A stretch of 64,000 bases of DNA from Burkholderia catarinensis (GCF_001883705.2 NZ_MDEQ02000011.1:62001-126000), one strand, 5' to 3'. Positions 31,384 to 41,960 are shown, numbered from the stretch's first letter. The notes: generated by a model from the letters alone, not told the origin. Numbers and translations: made by a program.

Positions 31384-31788
31384 ATGACGTCCGCAACTGC
31401 CACCGCAACCCTGGAGCGCGCGATCGCGTGGTTCGACATTCCGTCCCTCGATTTCGATCGCGCGATCCGCTTTTACGAAACCGTGCTGCAAACGACGCTG
31501 CAGCGCGAAGTCATCGGCGGCGTGCCGATGGCCACGTTCGATCACGAGGCGTCGAGCACGGGCGGCAGCATCGTGTTCGACCCGCAGCAGATGAAGCCGA
31601 GCGCGAACGGCGTGCTCGTCTACCTGAACGCCGGCGAATCGGTCGTCGCGGCACTCGAACGCGCGAAGCGCGCGGGCGGCGTCGTGCAGGGCTCGGTCGT
31701 CGAGCTGCCGAACAACTACGGCTACGTCGGCTACCTGATCGACACCGAAGGCAACCGCGTCGGCCTGCACGCGCCGAAATGCCACTGA
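31384..31788 (+). CDS. VOC (glyoxalase/bleomycin-resistance fold) family protein
   Basis: A 134-residue vicinal-oxygen-chelate protein with paired beta-alpha-beta-beta-beta units (AIAWFDIPSLDFDRAIRFYETVL and the second unit ending YLIDTEGNRVGLHAP). Metal-ligand positions are plausible but the substrate is unknown. ATG 31384 has AAGGAGCTCGTC before it. It is divergent from the ArsR/SRPBCC pair, sharing the 168-bp intergenic region with the palindromic operator. Confidence 0.88.
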   Translation: MTSATATATLERAIAWFDIPSLDFDRAIRFYETVLQTTLQREVIGGVPMATFDHEASSTGGSIVFDPQQMKPSANGVLVYLNAGESVVAALERAKRAGGVVQGSVVELPNNYGYVGYLIDTEGNRVGLHAPKCH

Positions 31789-31861
31789 GCGCATCGATCA
31801 TCGGGCCGGCGCGGCGCTATCATCGCGAAGTCCCCGTAGCCGTTGGAGTCGAGGTGCCGTC

Positions 31862-32548
31862 ATGACGCGCCGTGCAGACCGCCTGTTCCAGATCGCCGAG
31901 CTGTTGCGCGGGCGGCGTCTCACGACCGCGCAGCAGCTGGCCGACTGGCTGTCGGTGTCGCCGCGCACGGTCTATCGCGACGTGCGCGACCTGCAACTGT
32001 CAGGGGTGCCGATCGAAGGCGAAGCCGGCATCGGCTACCGGCTGAACCGCAACGCGAGCCTGCCGCCGCTCACGTTCACGGCGGAGGAGCTCGCCGCGCT
32101 CGCCACCGGCGCGCGCATGCTGGAAACCTGGGGCGGTGCGCGCTTCGCGAGCGGCGCGCGCTCGGCGCTCGCGAAGATCGCGTCGGCGATGCCCGCCGAC
32201 AAGCGCACGGCGCTCGACCGCCTGCCCGTGTTCGCGCCGTCGTTTCACATCGACGAGACGTTTTGCGCGAAGGTCGACGCGATCCACCAGGCCATCGACA
32301 CGCGCCACGTCGTCAGCTTCGGTTACCGCGACCGGCTCGGCGCGCATTCGCAACGCCGCGTGTGGCCGCTCGGGCTGGTCTACTGGGGCGGGCGCTGGAC
32401 GATCGGCGCGTGGTGCGAGCTGCGCGACGATTTCCGCACCTTCGACATCGCGCGGATGGGCGACATCACCGTGCACGAGCAGTTTCCGGACATGGAAGGA
32501 CGGCGGATCGCCGACTACATGCGGATCGCGGAAGCGCCGATGCGCTGA
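31862..32548 (+). CDS. YafY-type helix-turn-helix regulator with WYL domain
   Basis: A 228-residue regulator with an N-terminal DeoR-like helix-turn-helix (RLFQIAELLRGRRLTTAQQLADWL and SPRTVYRDVRDL). A WYL domain follows (HVVSFGYRDRLGAHSQRRVWPLGLVYWGGRWTIGAWC). WYL domains often bind nucleic acids or other ligands. It lies 73 bp after the VOC gene on the same strand, so the two may be linked functionally; nothing else indicates a target. Confidence 0.9.
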   Translation: MTRRADRLFQIAELLRGRRLTTAQQLADWLSVSPRTVYRDVRDLQLSGVPIEGEAGIGYRLNRNASLPPLTFTAEELAALATGARMLETWGGARFASGARSALAKIASAMPADKRTALDRLPVFAPSFHIDETFCAKVDAIHQAIDTRHVVSFGYRDRLGAHSQRRVWPLGLVYWGGRWTIGAWCELRDDFRTFDIARMGDITVHEQFPDMEGRRIADYMRIAEAPMR

Positions 32549-32626
32549 CGCGGCACGACGGCGGGCGCGCCGCGCGCCGCCGCCGTTCATTCTTGGGGCC
32601 GCCTCACGATGCCCGGCCCGTCTTCC

Positions 32627-33550
32627 CTACACGCTGAACACCACCGGCCGCTTCGGCCGCTCGTCGACGTGCAGCGAAAACACGTCGGCACGCGCATAGT
32701 GGCCGACGACGTCGAAGTCGTAGCGTGCGCGCACGAGTTCGTCGAGATCGATGCGCGCGGTCACGAGCCCGGCCTCGCCGATCAGCGGCTCCGTCAGCAG
32801 GTCGCCGAGCGGCCCGACGATCACGCTGCCGCCGCGGATCAGCGGCCGCTCGGGATCCCAGCCCGGCACGTCGATGCCGAGCGCGCGCGGCGACGGCTGC
32901 ACCTGGCACGCGCTCACGACGAAGCAGCGCCCCTCGTGCGCGATGTGCCGCATCGAGCTCTGCCACAGGTCGCGCTCGTCGACGGTCGGCGCACACCAGA
33001 TCTGCACGCCTTTCGCGTACATCGCGCAGCGCAGCAGCGGCATCTGGTTCTCCCAGCAGATCGCGGCACCCGCGCGGCCTGCCGCGGTATCGACGACGGG
33101 CAGCGTCGAGCCGTCGCCCTGTCCCCAGATCAGCCGCTCGGTGCCGGTCGGCATCAGCTTGCGGTGCTTCGCGACCAGCCCGTCGCGCGGATCGAAGAAC
33201 AGCGCCGTGCAGTACAGCGTGCTGCCGCCGCGCTCGATCACACCGACCACGAGGCTCGCGCCCGTGCGCTGCGACAGCGCGGCCAGCTCGTCGGTTTCGG
33301 GCCCCGGCACGTCGATCGCCTGCGCGGCGTAGCGCGCATACGCGTCGCGGCCTTCGGGCAGCCGGTAGCCGAGCCGCGTGCCGAAAATCTCGCCTTTCGG
33401 ATAGCCGCCGAGCACGGCCTCGGGCAGCACGACGAGCGACGCGCCGCTGTCGCGGATCGCGGTTTCGTAGCCGAGGATCGTGTCGAGCGTGGCGCGCGTG
33501 CCGGCGGGCGATGCGCCGATCTGCAATGCGGCGATGACGGATATGGACAT
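32627..33550 (-). CDS. Nitrilase-type carbon-nitrogen hydrolase
   Basis: A 307-residue nitrilase-superfamily enzyme with the catalytic triad in place: Glu44 ([14 protein letters not shown]), Lys131 ([16 protein letters not shown]) and Cys165 ([13 protein letters not shown]). The spacing and the [13 protein letters not shown] segment fit true nitrilases hydrolysing nitriles to carboxylates and ammonia. The natural substrate is unknown. Divergent from a LysR regulator, with ATCGAT repeats between them. Confidence 0.9.
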   Translation of the reverse strand: MSISVIAALQIGASPAGTRATLDTILGYETAIRDSGASLVVLPEAVLGGYPKGEIFGTRLGYRLPEGRDAYARYAAQAIDVPGPETDELAALSQRTGASLVVGVIERGGSTLYCTALFFDPRDGLVAKHRKLMPTGTERLIWGQGDGSTLPVVDTAAGRAGAAICWENQMPLLRCAMYAKGVQIWCAPTVDERDLWQSSMRHIAHEGRCFVVSACQVQPSPRALGIDVPGWDPERPLIRGGSVIVGPLGDLLTEPLIGEAGLVTARIDLDELVRARYDFDVVGHYARADVFSLHVDERPKRPVVFSV

Positions 33551-33585
33551 GAAGGCGTCTCCGGTGAATGGGGTGACGCCATCTT

Positions 33586-33615
33586 TATCGATATGATGTC
33601 ATCGATCAAATCGAT
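33586..33615. promoter_or_regulatory. Three ATCGAT repeats between nitrilase and LysR genes, likely LysR operator
   Basis: ATCGAT occurs at 33587-33592, 33601-33606 and 33610-33615, spaced 14 and 9 bp, in the 80-bp divergent intergenic region. The first is extended to the palindrome TATCGATA. LysR regulators commonly control a divergent target from such repeated inverted sites. Confidence 0.6.
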
Positions 33616-33630
33616 AGAACGATAAGTGTC

Positions 33631-34551
33631 ATGAACGTGGATGATATCGCCAGCCTCGACCTGAACCTGCTGAAGGTGTTCGAGGCGCTGTACGAGGAAG
33701 GCGGCGCGAGCCGCGCGGCGCTGCGGCTCGGTCTCACGCAGTCGGCTGTCAGCGCGGCGCTTGCGCGGCTGCGCGTGATCTACGCCGATCCGCTGTTCGT
33801 GCGCACCGGCCGCGGGCTCGCGCCGACGCCGCGCGCGGACGAACTGAAGCCGATCCTGTCCGACGCACTCGACCGCTGCCGCGAAAGCCTCGCGATCGCG
33901 GCCGACAGCGGCGACCGCGTCGGCCGCACGATCTCGATCGGGCTGTCGGACGACTTCGAGATCGCGCTCGGCCGCGCACTGATCGATGCGGTCGCGCGGG
34001 AGGCTGCCGGCATCCGGCTGATCTTCCGGCAGACGCACAGCGGCATCGCCGGCGACGCGCTGCTGCGGCACGGCGTCGACCTCGCGATCGCATCGGGCGG
34101 CTTCTCCGCGAACGGCCTCAGCCGGCGCGCGGTCGCGACGGGCGGCTATGCGTGCCTGATCGATCCGGCCGCCCGCGCGCGGCCGCCGCGCACGCTCACG
34201 CTCGCCGATTTCCTGCGGCGCGACCACCTGCTCGTGTCGTCGGGCGGCGTGATCGGGATCGTCGACGAGGCGCTGGCCGCGCTTGGTCACAAGCGGCGCG
34301 TCACCGCATCGACCACGCATTTCGCCGCGTTGCCGTACCTGCTCGCCGGCTCCGACGCGGTGGCGACGATTCCCGCGCACGCGGCGCGCGCGATCGCGCA
34401 ATCGGCACCGCTGCGCGCGCTCGCGTGCCCGGTCGACCTGCCGCGCTATCCGGTGGAAATCGGCTGGCGCACGAGCACGCAGCGCGACCCGGCGATCGTG
34501 CGCGTGCGGGACACGATCGCCGCGTGCATCGCAAACCTCGTCGCGCCATGA
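33631..34551 (+). CDS. LysR-family transcriptional regulator of the nitrilase gene
   Basis: A 306-residue LysR-type regulator. The N-terminal helix-turn-helix is LNLLKVFEALYEEGGASRAALRLGLTQSAVSAALARLR, followed by a substrate-binding-like effector domain. It is divergent from the nitrilase gene, so nitrilase control is the simplest inference. Its stop codon abuts the terminator of the convergent pntB gene. Confidence 0.9.
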   Translation: MNVDDIASLDLNLLKVFEALYEEGGASRAALRLGLTQSAVSAALARLRVIYADPLFVRTGRGLAPTPRADELKPILSDALDRCRESLAIAADSGDRVGRTISIGLSDDFEIALGRALIDAVAREAAGIRLIFRQTHSGIAGDALLRHGVDLAIASGGFSANGLSRRAVATGGYACLIDPAARARPPRTLTLADFLRRDHLLVSSGGVIGIVDEALAALGHKRRVTASTTHFAALPYLLAGSDAVATIPAHAARAIAQSAPLRALACPVDLPRYPVEIGWRTSTQRDPAIVRVRDTIAACIANLVAP

Positions 34552-34582
34552 AAAATGCCCGGCCGGCTTGCGCCGGTCGGGC
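34551..34582 (-). terminator. Rho-independent terminator of the pnt operon
   Basis: GCCCGGCCGGC (34557-34567) - TTGC - GCCGGTCGGGC (34572-34582); the minus strand continues ATTTTTC. It begins at the LysR stop codon. A second, larger hairpin lies just upstream near 34593-34622. Confidence 0.85.
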
Positions 34583-34639
34583 CTGTCCGGTCGGGCTGCC
34601 TGCGAATCGAAGCAGGCAGCCGCGTTGCCGGCGCGCGCG

Positions 34640-36094
34640 TTACTCGACCGACTTCACCATGTCCTCGATGACCTTCTTCGCATCGCCGAACACCATCATC
34701 GTCTTGTCCATGTAGAACAGGTCGTTGTCGAGGCCCGCGTAGCCGGACGCCATCGAGCGCTTGTTGACGATCACCGTGCGCGCCTTGTACGCCTCGATGA
34801 TCGGCATCCCCGCGATCGGCGATTTCGGATCGGTCTTCGCGGCCGGATTCACCACGTCGTTCGCGCCGAGCACGAGCACCACGTCGGCCTGACCCAGCTC
34901 GCCGTTAATGTCCTCCATCTCGAACACGATGTCGTACGGCACCTCCGCTTCCGCGAGCAGCACGTTCATGTGCCCCGGCATCCGCCCGGCAACCGGATGG
35001 ATCGCATAGCGCACGTCGACGCCCTTCTCGATCAGCTTGTCGGTCAGCTCCTTCAGCGCGTGCTGCGCACGGGCAACCGCGAGCCCGTAGCCCGGCACGA
35101 TCACGATCGACTCCGCGTTGCCGAGCATGAACGCCGCGTCGTCGGCCGAACCCGACTTCACCGGGCGCTGCTCCTGCGAGCCCGCCGCGCCGCCGGCCGC
35201 CGCCTCGCCGCCGAAGCCGCCGAGGATCACGTTGAAGAACGAGCGGTTCATCGCGTGGCACATGATGTACGACAGGATCGCGCCCGACGAGCCGACCAGC
35301 GACCCGGCGATGATCAGCATCGCGTTGTTCAGCGAGAAGCCGATGCCGGCCGCCGCCCACCCCGAGTACGAGTTCAGCATCGACACGACCACCGGCATGT
35401 CCGCGCCGCCGATCGGGATGATGATCAGCACGCCGAGCACGAACGCGATCGCCGTCATGATGATGAACGGCAGCCATGCCTGCGTGATGACGAACAGCAC
35501 GCCGAAGCCGAGCATCGCGATCGCGAGCATCAGGTTGATCAGGTGCTGGCCCGCATACACGACCGGCGCGCCCTGGAACAGCCTGAACTTGTACTTGCCC
35601 GACAGCTTGCCGAACGCGATCACCGAACCGGAGAACGTGATCGCGCCGACGAACGTGCCGATGAACAGCTCGACGCGGTTGCCGTACGGGATGAAGCTCG
35701 ACGACACCGCGTCCTGCGGCACGAGCCCGAACGCTTCCGGCTCCGACACCACCGCATACGCGATGCACACGGCCGCGAGACCGATCAGCGAGTGCATCGC
35801 CGCGACGAGTTCCGGCATCTTCGTCATCTCGACGCGCGCGGCGACGAATGCACCGACGCCGCCGCCGACGATCAGCGCGCCGAGCACCAGCGCGATGCCG
35901 AGCGGCAGGTTCGCGCCGAGCCAGGCGGCCTGCTTGACGATCAGTCCGATCGTCGTGAGGATCGCGATGGCCATCCCGACCATCCCGAACAGGTTGCCGC
36001 GCCGCGCGCTCTTCGGGTTCGACAGGCCCTTCAGCGCCTGGATGAAGCACACCGATGCGACGAGGTACAGCAGCGTGACGATGTTCATGCTCAT
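34640..36094 (-). CDS. pntB: NAD(P) transhydrogenase subunit beta
   Basis: Membrane and NADP(H)-binding subunit of proton-translocating transhydrogenase, which makes NADPH from NADH using the proton motive force. It has 484 residues: nine or so transmembrane helices, then the NADP-binding domain III near residues 300-484, with [33 protein letters not shown] and [13 protein letters not shown] 36094 has AAGGAGGGTGCG before it and overlaps the pntAB stop (ATGA). Last gene of the operon. Confidence 0.96.
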   Translation of the reverse strand: MSMNIVTLLYLVASVCFIQALKGLSNPKSARRGNLFGMVGMAIAILTTIGLIVKQAAWLGANLPLGIALVLGALIVGGGVGAFVAARVEMTKMPELVAAMHSLIGLAAVCIAYAVVSEPEAFGLVPQDAVSSSFIPYGNRVELFIGTFVGAITFSGSVIAFGKLSGKYKFRLFQGAPVVYAGQHLINLMLAIAMLGFGVLFVITQAWLPFIIMTAIAFVLGVLIIIPIGGADMPVVVSMLNSYSGWAAAGIGFSLNNAMLIIAGSLVGSSGAILSYIMCHAMNRSFFNVILGGFGGEAAAGGAAGSQEQRPVKSGSADDAAFMLGNAESIVIVPGYGLAVARAQHALKELTDKLIEKGVDVRYAIHPVAGRMPGHMNVLLAEAEVPYDIVFEMEDINGELGQADVVLVLGANDVVNPAAKTDPKSPIAGMPIIEAYKARTVIVNKRSMASGYAGLDNDLFYMDKTMMVFGDAKKVIEDMVKSVE

Positions 36095-36417
36095 CGCGCA
36101 CCCTCCTTGCCGCCCTCGACACGCTTGGGCTCCTTCTTGCGGAACATCTCGAGCATTCGCCTCGTCACGAGAAAGCCGCCGAACACGTTGACGGCCGCGA
36201 GCGCGACCGCGAGCGTGCCGAAGAACTTGCCGGTCACGCCGACGGTGAGCGCCGCCGCGAGCATCGCGCCGACGATCACGATCGCCGAGATCGCGTTGGT
36301 CACGGCCATCAGCGGCGTATGCAGCGCCGGCGTGACGTTCCACACGACGTGGTAGCCGACGTACACCGCCAGCACGAAGATGATCACGTTGATCACCGTG
36401 TGATTGATGACTTCCAT
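36091..36417 (-). CDS. pntAB: NAD(P) transhydrogenase subunit alpha part 2
   Basis: A 108-residue membrane part of the alpha subunit, with three to four helices ([52 protein letters not shown]). It is encoded separately from the NAD-binding part, as in many alpha- and betaproteobacteria, unlike single-chain E. coli PntA. ATG 36417 follows GGAGGAGACC. Confidence 0.94.
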   Translation of the reverse strand: MEVINHTVINVIIFVLAVYVGYHVVWNVTPALHTPLMAVTNAISAIVIVGAMLAAALTVGVTGKFFGTLAVALAAVNVFGGFLVTRRMLEMFRKKEPKRVEGGKEGAR

Positions 36418-36428
36418 GGTCTCCTCCG

Positions 36429-37568
36429 TTATTTGCGCGTGACTTCGCCGTCGCGACACAGCAGCGTCGCGGCGACGATGTCGTCGGCCAGGTCGATGTT
36501 CAGCGCGCCTTCCTTCGTGACGATCAGCTTCATGAAGTCGAGCAGGTTGCGCGCATACAGCGCCGACGCGTCCGACGCGACCATCGATGCGAGGTTGGTA
36601 TAGCCGGCGATCGTCACGCCGTTGTGCACGATCACCTGGTCGGCGACCGTCAGCGGGCAGTTGCCGCTCTTGCGACCGTCGAACTCCGGGCCGCGGCCGG
36701 CCGCGAGATCGACGAGCACCGAGCCCGGCTTCATCGACTGCGCGGTTTCGACCGAGATCAGCGTCGGCGCCGGGCGCCCGGGAATCAGCGCGGTGGTGAT
36801 CACGATGTCGGCCTGCTTCGCCCGCTCGTGCACGAGCGCGGCCTGACGGCCGAGCCACGACGGCGGCATCGGGCGCGCATAGCCGCCGACACCCTGCGCG
36901 GCCTCGCGCTCTTCGTCGGTTTCGAACGGGACGTCGAGGAATTTCGCGCCGAGCGACTCGATCTGCTCCTTCACGGCCGGCCGCACGTCGGACGCCTCGA
37001 TCACGGCGCCCAGCCGCTTCGCGGTCGCGATCGCCTGCAGGCCCGCGACGCCCGCGCCGAGAATCAGCACGCGCGCGGCTTTCACCGTGCCCGCCGCCGT
37101 CATCAGCATCGGAAAGAAGCGCGGATACAGCGCCGCGGCAACCAGCACGGCCTTGTAGCCCGCGATGTTCGCCTGCGACGACAGCACGTCGAGACTCTGC
37201 GCGCGCGTCGTGCGCGGCGCGGCTTCGAGCGCGAAGCCCGTCACGCCGGCTGCCGCGAGCTTCGCCGCCTGCTCGCCGTTGAACGGCTCGAGCATGCCGA
37301 CCAGCACGGAGCCGCGCTTGAGCGAAGGCAGTTCGGTGTCGGTGGGTGCCTGGACCTTCAGCACGACGTCGGCATCAAAAGCAGCCGACTGGTCGGTCAA
37401 TTCGGCACCGGCGGCCGCATAGGCTTCGTCGGGATAACTGGCTGCGCTGCCGGCCCCTTTCGCGATACTGATGCGATGGCCGGCCGCCGCGTACTTCTTC
37501 ACGGTTTCCGGCGTCGCAGCCACACGCGCCTCGTTCGCCCGCGTTTCAGCAGGCACTCCAATATGCAT
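36429..37568 (-). CDS. pntAA: NAD(P) transhydrogenase subunit alpha part 1
   Basis: A 379-residue NAD(H)-binding domain I, related to alanine dehydrogenase. The start [20 protein letters not shown], the Rossmann segment [22 protein letters not shown] and [20 protein letters not shown] are typical. ATG 37568 follows a GGAGG-type site. First gene of pntAA-pntAB-pntB; the promoter presumably lies in the AT-rich stretch 37580-37625. Confidence 0.95.
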   Translation of the reverse strand: MHIGVPAETRANEARVAATPETVKKYAAAGHRISIAKGAGSAASYPDEAYAAAGAELTDQSAAFDADVVLKVQAPTDTELPSLKRGSVLVGMLEPFNGEQAAKLAAAGVTGFALEAAPRTTRAQSLDVLSSQANIAGYKAVLVAAALYPRFFPMLMTAAGTVKAARVLILGAGVAGLQAIATAKRLGAVIEASDVRPAVKEQIESLGAKFLDVPFETDEEREAAQGVGGYARPMPPSWLGRQAALVHERAKQADIVITTALIPGRPAPTLISVETAQSMKPGSVLVDLAAGRGPEFDGRKSGNCPLTVADQVIVHNGVTIAGYTNLASMVASDASALYARNLLDFMKLIVTKEGALNIDLADDIVAATLLCRDGEVTRK

Positions 37569-37846
37569 CGTCAGTTCCTCCAGTCATTGTCAGTATTTCT
37601 TTTCTTGCGATTTTTACTGCACAACGAGCCGGACAGGCTGACTTACCGGCTCACGGGCAACGGCGTTCACGCTGCACTTTAACCGAAAGCGATGGCCGCG
37701 CCAGCACTTTCCGCACGATCGTGCGCGATGCGACATTACCCCGGCCCGCGTCGCTGCGCATCGGCGGGACAGACGATTTGCGGGGGTCGGATTCGTCTAA
37801 CGAGACGCCGGGCACCGTTCGGGCGCAACCGGTAAAATGCCGAACC

Positions 37847-38356
37847 ATGAAACCCGAAATCTGGACCCCGCATGTGACGGTCGCGGCGCTCGTCGAGCAC
37901 GCCGGCCGCTTCCTCGTGATCGAGGAAGAAACCTCGACGGGCCTGCGCATCAACCAGCCGGCAGGCCATCTCGAAGCCGGCGAAACGCTGGCCGACGCCG
38001 TGATCCGCGAGACGCTCGAGGAAACCGCACACCCGTTCACGCCCGACGCGCTCGTCGGCGTCTATCTCGCGCACTACGACCGCCCCGGCACCGCCGGCGC
38101 GACCTACCTGCGCTTCACGTTCTGCGGCACGGCCGGCGAGCCGATCGCGGGCCACGTGCTCGACGACGGCATCGTCCGCACGCTATGGATGACGGCCGAC
38201 GAGCTGCGCGCATGCAGCGAGCGCCACCGCTCGCCCGCGGTGATGCGCTGCGTCGACGACTATCTCGCCGGGCGGCGCATTCCGCTCGATTTCGTGCACA
38301 CGCATTCGGTCGCGCCGCGCCCCGAAGCATTCGAACGTCAGGCGGTCAACAAATGA
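37847..38356 (+). CDS. nudJ: NUDIX hydrolase, NudJ-like
   Basis: A 169-residue Nudix pyrophosphatase. The Nudix box is complete: Gly40, Glu46, Arg54-Glu55 and Glu58-Glu59. Its place directly upstream of mnmA with an ATGA overlap matches the E. coli nudJ-mnmA arrangement, where NudJ hydrolyses nucleoside and thiamine-pyrimidine pyrophosphates. A TAAAAT box ends 8 bp before ATG 37847 and no Shine-Dalgarno is visible, suggesting a nearly leaderless mRNA. Confidence 0.88.
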   Translation: MKPEIWTPHVTVAALVEHAGRFLVIEEETSTGLRINQPAGHLEAGETLADAVIRETLEETAHPFTPDALVGVYLAHYDRPGTAGATYLRFTFCGTAGEPIAGHVLDDGIVRTLWMTADELRACSERHRSPAVMRCVDDYLAGRRIPLDFVHTHSVAPRPEAFERQAVNK

Positions 38357-39501
38357 GCAAGCGCCGTGTAGTGGTGGGCATGTCGGGCGGCGTCGATTCG
38401 TCGGTGACCGCCTGGCTGCTGAAGGAACAGGGCTACGACGTGGTCGGCCTGTTCATGAAGAACTGGGAAGACGACGACGATGGCGAATACTGCTCGACGC
38501 GCCAGGACTGGATCGACGTCGTGTCGGTGGCCGACCTGATCGGCATCGACGTGGAAGCCGTCAACTTCGCAGCGGAATACAAGGACCGCGTGTTCGCCGA
38601 GTTCCTGCGCGAATACTCGGCCGGCCGCACGCCGAACCCCGACGTGCTGTGCAACGCCGAGATCAAGTTCAAGGCGTTCCTCGATCACGCGATGTCGCTC
38701 GACGCGCAAATGATCGCGACCGGCCACTATGCACGCGTGCGCGAGCGCGACGGGCATTTCGAACTGCTGAAAGCCTTCGATCATACGAAAGACCAGTCGT
38801 ACTTCCTGCACCGGCTGAACCAGGCGCAACTGTCGAAGACGATGTTCCCGCTCGGCGAGATCCCGAAGACGAAGGTGCGCGAGATCGCTGCGCAGATCGG
38901 GCTGCCGAACGCGAAGAAGAAGGATTCGACGGGCATCTGCTTCATCGGCGAACGGCCGTTCCGCGATTTCCTGAACCGCTACCTGCCGACGCAACCCGGC
39001 CCGATGAAGACGCCCGACGGCAAGGTCGTCGGCGAGCACATCGGCCTCGCGTTCTACACGTTCGGCCAGCGCAAGGGCATCGGCCTCGGCGGCAGCAAGA
39101 GCGGCAGCGGCGAACCGTGGTTCGTCGCCGCGAAGGACATCGCGTCCAACACGCTGTACGTCGTCCAGGGCCACGATCATCCGTGGCTGCTGTCGCGGCA
39201 GCTCGTTGCCGGCAACGTGAGCTGGGTCGCCGGCGAGCCGCCGGCCGAGGGCTTCGCGTGCGGCGCGAAGACGCGCTACCGGCAGGCCGATGCCGCCTGC
39301 ACGTTCGCACGCGCCGGCGGCGAGCGCTTCTCGCTCGCGTTCGACAACGCGCAGTGGGCCGTCACGCCCGGCCAGTCGGCCGTGCTGTACGACGGCGAGA
39401 TCTGTCTCGGCGGCGGCATCATTGAGTTCGCGGCAACCGGCCAGCCCGGTCAGGCCGCACCGGCGGAAGGCCACGCGCCGGCGCTCGCTGACGCACGCTG
39501 A
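38353..39501 (+). CDS. mnmA: tRNA-specific 2-thiouridylase
   Basis: Thiolates U34 at the 2 position in tRNA Lys, Glu and Gln. The 382-residue protein has the PP-loop GMSGGVDSS (residues 9-17) and catalytic Cys100 ([13 protein letters not shown]) and Cys196 ([12 protein letters not shown]). C-terminal beta-barrel domains follow, plus a short Ala/Pro-rich tail. The start overlaps the nudJ stop. Confidence 0.97.
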   Translation: MSKRRVVVGMSGGVDSSVTAWLLKEQGYDVVGLFMKNWEDDDDGEYCSTRQDWIDVVSVADLIGIDVEAVNFAAEYKDRVFAEFLREYSAGRTPNPDVLCNAEIKFKAFLDHAMSLDAQMIATGHYARVRERDGHFELLKAFDHTKDQSYFLHRLNQAQLSKTMFPLGEIPKTKVREIAAQIGLPNAKKKDSTGICFIGERPFRDFLNRYLPTQPGPMKTPDGKVVGEHIGLAFYTFGQRKGIGLGGSKSGSGEPWFVAAKDIASNTLYVVQGHDHPWLLSRQLVAGNVSWVAGEPPAEGFACGAKTRYRQADAACTFARAGGERFSLAFDNAQWAVTPGQSAVLYDGEICLGGGIIEFAATGQPGQAAPAEGHAPALADAR

Positions 39502-39619
39502 CCCATATTCGGTTTAGACTTGCGGCACGCCGCGCCCGGCGGAACACGATTCCGCCGCGGTCGGCGCGCCGCCGCGCAGCGTACGCATGGCGGCATTTCA
39601 AGATTCTTACGGAGTCCCC

Positions 39620-41239
39620 ATGCTTTCTAGACGCTACCTCGCGATGTGGTGCGCCGTCCTGCTGCTCGTCGCGGCGGCCGCGCTCGCGTCGGTCCACGTG
39701 CTTTCCTGGCTGTGGATCATCATTCCCATCGCCCTCGTCGCGCTCGGCCTGTACGACCTGAAGCAGGACCGCCACGCGATCCTGCGCAACTATCCGCTCT
39801 GGGGCCACTTCCGCTTCCTGTTCGAATTCATCCGACCTGAAATCCGCCAGTACTTCGTCGAGGACGACACCGACGAGAAGCCGTTCTCGCGCGCCCAGCG
39901 CAGCCTCGTCTACCAGCGCGCGAAGAACGTCGCCGACAATCGCCCGTACGGCACCGAGCTGAACGTGAAGGCCGTCGCGCATGAATGGATCAGCCACTCG
40001 CTCGCGCCGACGAAGCTGCCGAACCACGATTTCCGCATCCGTGTCGGGGCGAATCGCGCGCAACCGTACGACATCTCGATCTTCAACATCTCGGCGATGA
40101 GCTTCGGCTCGCTGTCCGCGAATGCGATCCGCTCGCTGAACCTCGGCGCGAAGAAAGGCGGTTTCGCGCACGACACGGGCGAAGGCTCGCTGTCGAAGTA
40201 CCACCGCGAGAACGGCGGCGACATCATCTGGGAAATCGCATCCGGCTACTTCGGCTGCCGCAACGACGACGGCACGTTCAACCCCGACAAGTTCGCGAAA
40301 CAGGCCGCCGATCCGCAGGTCAAGATGATCGAGGTCAAGCTGTCGCAGGGCGCGAAGCCCGGCCACGGCGGCGTACTGCCGGCCGCGAAGATCACGCCGG
40401 AGATCGCCGAGACGCGCGGCGTGCCGATGGGCAAGGACTGCATCTCGCCCGCGACGCACTCGGAGTTCTCGACGCCGCGCGGGCTGCTCGAATTCGTCGA
40501 ACGGCTGCGCACGCTGTCGGGCGGCAAGCCGACCGGCTTCAAGCTGTGCATCGGCCATCCGTGGGAATTCTTCGGGATCGCGAAGGCGATGGTCGAGACG
40601 GGCATCGTGCCGGACTTCATCGTCGTCGACGGCGCGGAAGGCGGCACGGGCGCGGCGCCGCTCGAATTCACCGACCACGTCGGCGTGCCGCTGCAGGAAG
40701 GGCTGCTGCTCGTGCACAACACGCTCGTCGGGATCGGCGTGCGCGATCGCGTGAAGATCGGCGCGAGCGGCAAGATCATCACCGCGTTCGACATCGCACG
40801 CACGCTCGCGATCGGCGCGGACTGGGTGAACTCGGCGCGCGGCTTCATGTTCGCGGTCGGCTGCATCCAGGCGCAGCACTGCCACACCGACCGCTGCCCG
40901 ACCGGCGTCGCGACGCAAGACCCGGTGCGCCAGCGCGCACTCGTCGTGCCCGACAAGGCCGAGCGCGTTTTCAACTTCCACCGCAATACGCTGCATGCGC
41001 TACAGGAACTCGTGCAGGCGGCCGGCCTCGGGCATCCGTCCGAGCTGCGCGCGCATCACATCGTGCAGCGGGTCGCGCCGCACGAGGTCCGGTTGATGTC
41101 GCAGTTGCTGAAGTACCTGAAGCCTGGCGCGCTGCTTGACGGCCAGACCTGCGGCTTCACGCTGTACGACAAGTGGTGGCCCATTGCGCGCAGCGATGCG
41201 TTCACGCTCGGTGAGACCGTGTACGCGTCGATCGAATGA
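39620..41239 (+). CDS. Membrane-anchored glutamate-synthase-like FMN-binding protein
   Basis: A 539-residue protein. Two N-terminal hydrophobic segments (YLAMWCAVLLLVAAAALAS and WLWIIIPIALVALGLY) are followed by a GltS-type FMN barrel (NISAMSFGSLSANAIRSL, KPGHGGVLPAAKIT, VVDGAEGGTGAAPLEF). The 3Fe-4S motif CIQAQHCHTDRC is intact. There is no class II glutaminase domain and no GltD partner nearby, so it is not a standard glutamate synthase; the reaction and substrate are unknown. ATG 39620 follows GGAG. Confidence 0.85.
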   Translation: MLSRRYLAMWCAVLLLVAAAALASVHVLSWLWIIIPIALVALGLYDLKQDRHAILRNYPLWGHFRFLFEFIRPEIRQYFVEDDTDEKPFSRAQRSLVYQRAKNVADNRPYGTELNVKAVAHEWISHSLAPTKLPNHDFRIRVGANRAQPYDISIFNISAMSFGSLSANAIRSLNLGAKKGGFAHDTGEGSLSKYHRENGGDIIWEIASGYFGCRNDDGTFNPDKFAKQAADPQVKMIEVKLSQGAKPGHGGVLPAAKITPEIAETRGVPMGKDCISPATHSEFSTPRGLLEFVERLRTLSGGKPTGFKLCIGHPWEFFGIAKAMVETGIVPDFIVVDGAEGGTGAAPLEFTDHVGVPLQEGLLLVHNTLVGIGVRDRVKIGASGKIITAFDIARTLAIGADWVNSARGFMFAVGCIQAQHCHTDRCPTGVATQDPVRQRALVVPDKAERVFNFHRNTLHALQELVQAAGLGHPSELRAHHIVQRVAPHEVRLMSQLLKYLKPGALLDGQTCGFTLYDKWWPIARSDAFTLGETVYASIE

Positions 41240-41279
41240 AGCGGGCGACCGCCCTGCTCCGGCGGCCGCCTGCCCGGCA

Positions 41280-41312
41280 AAAAGAAAAGCGCCCCGCGGG
41301 GCGCTTTTCTTT
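41280..41312. terminator. Bidirectional terminator between the GltS-like and GST genes
   Basis: Near-perfect palindrome: AAAGAAAAGCGCCCC (41281-41295) against GGGGCGCTTTTCTTT (41298-41312). It serves both the upstream plus-strand gene and the convergent GST gene. Confidence 0.9.
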
Positions 41313-41345
41313 CGTCTGCCGAATGCGTGACGCGTAGCCGGCAGC

Positions 41346-41960
41346 TCAGTTCTGCGGCAGCGTGTCGGCGAACGACGGCCGCTGCAGCAGCTTCACGAAG
41401 TACTTGTCGAGGTTCGGGTGGCGATCGCGCCAGTTGAGCTCGGACATCCGGAAGTCGAGATAGCCGAGCGCGCAGCCGAGTGCGATGTCGGCGAGCGTGT
41501 AATGATTACCGACGCACCACGTCTTGCCGCCGAGACCCTGCGACATCGCGACGAGACCGTCGTCGATCTTGCGTTGCTGGCGCGCGATCCAGCTCGCGCT
41601 GCGCTGCGCCTCGTCGCGCATCGTGTGCTCGACGCGAATCGCGACCGCCGCATCGATCACGCCGTCGCCCAGCGCTTCCCAGCAACGCACCTCGACACGC
41701 TCGCGGCCCGACGGCGGAATCAGCTTGCCGACCGGCGACAGCGTATCGACGTATTCGCAGATCACGCGGGAATCGAACACCGCGGCACCATCCTCCATCA
41801 CGAGGCACGGGACCTTGCCGAGCGGATTCGATGCATGAATATCCGTCTCCGGCGCCCACACGTTCTCGAGCTCCAGCTTGTAGTCGATCTTCTTTTCAGC
41901 AAGCACGATCCGCGCCTTTCGGACGTACGGGCTGCTGAGCGAACCGATTAATTTCATCAT
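41346..41960 (-). CDS. Glutathione S-transferase family protein, YibF-like
   Basis: A 204-residue GST with an N-terminal thioredoxin-like domain (MKLIGSLSSPYVRKARIVLAEK; Ser9 is a candidate glutathione-activating residue). NPLGKVPCLVMEDG and FDSRVICEYVD bind glutathione. The C-terminal helical domain includes YTLADIALGCALGYLDFR. It resembles E. coli YibF, whose substrate is unknown. Two ATGs at 41960 and 41957 are both possible starts; AAAGG upstream favours the second slightly. Confidence 0.9.
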   Translation of the reverse strand: MMKLIGSLSSPYVRKARIVLAEKKIDYKLELENVWAPETDIHASNPLGKVPCLVMEDGAAVFDSRVICEYVDTLSPVGKLIPPSGRERVEVRCWEALGDGVIDAAVAIRVEHTMRDEAQRSASWIARQQRKIDDGLVAMSQGLGGKTWCVGNHYTLADIALGCALGYLDFRMSELNWRDRHPNLDKYFVKLLQRPSFADTLPQN

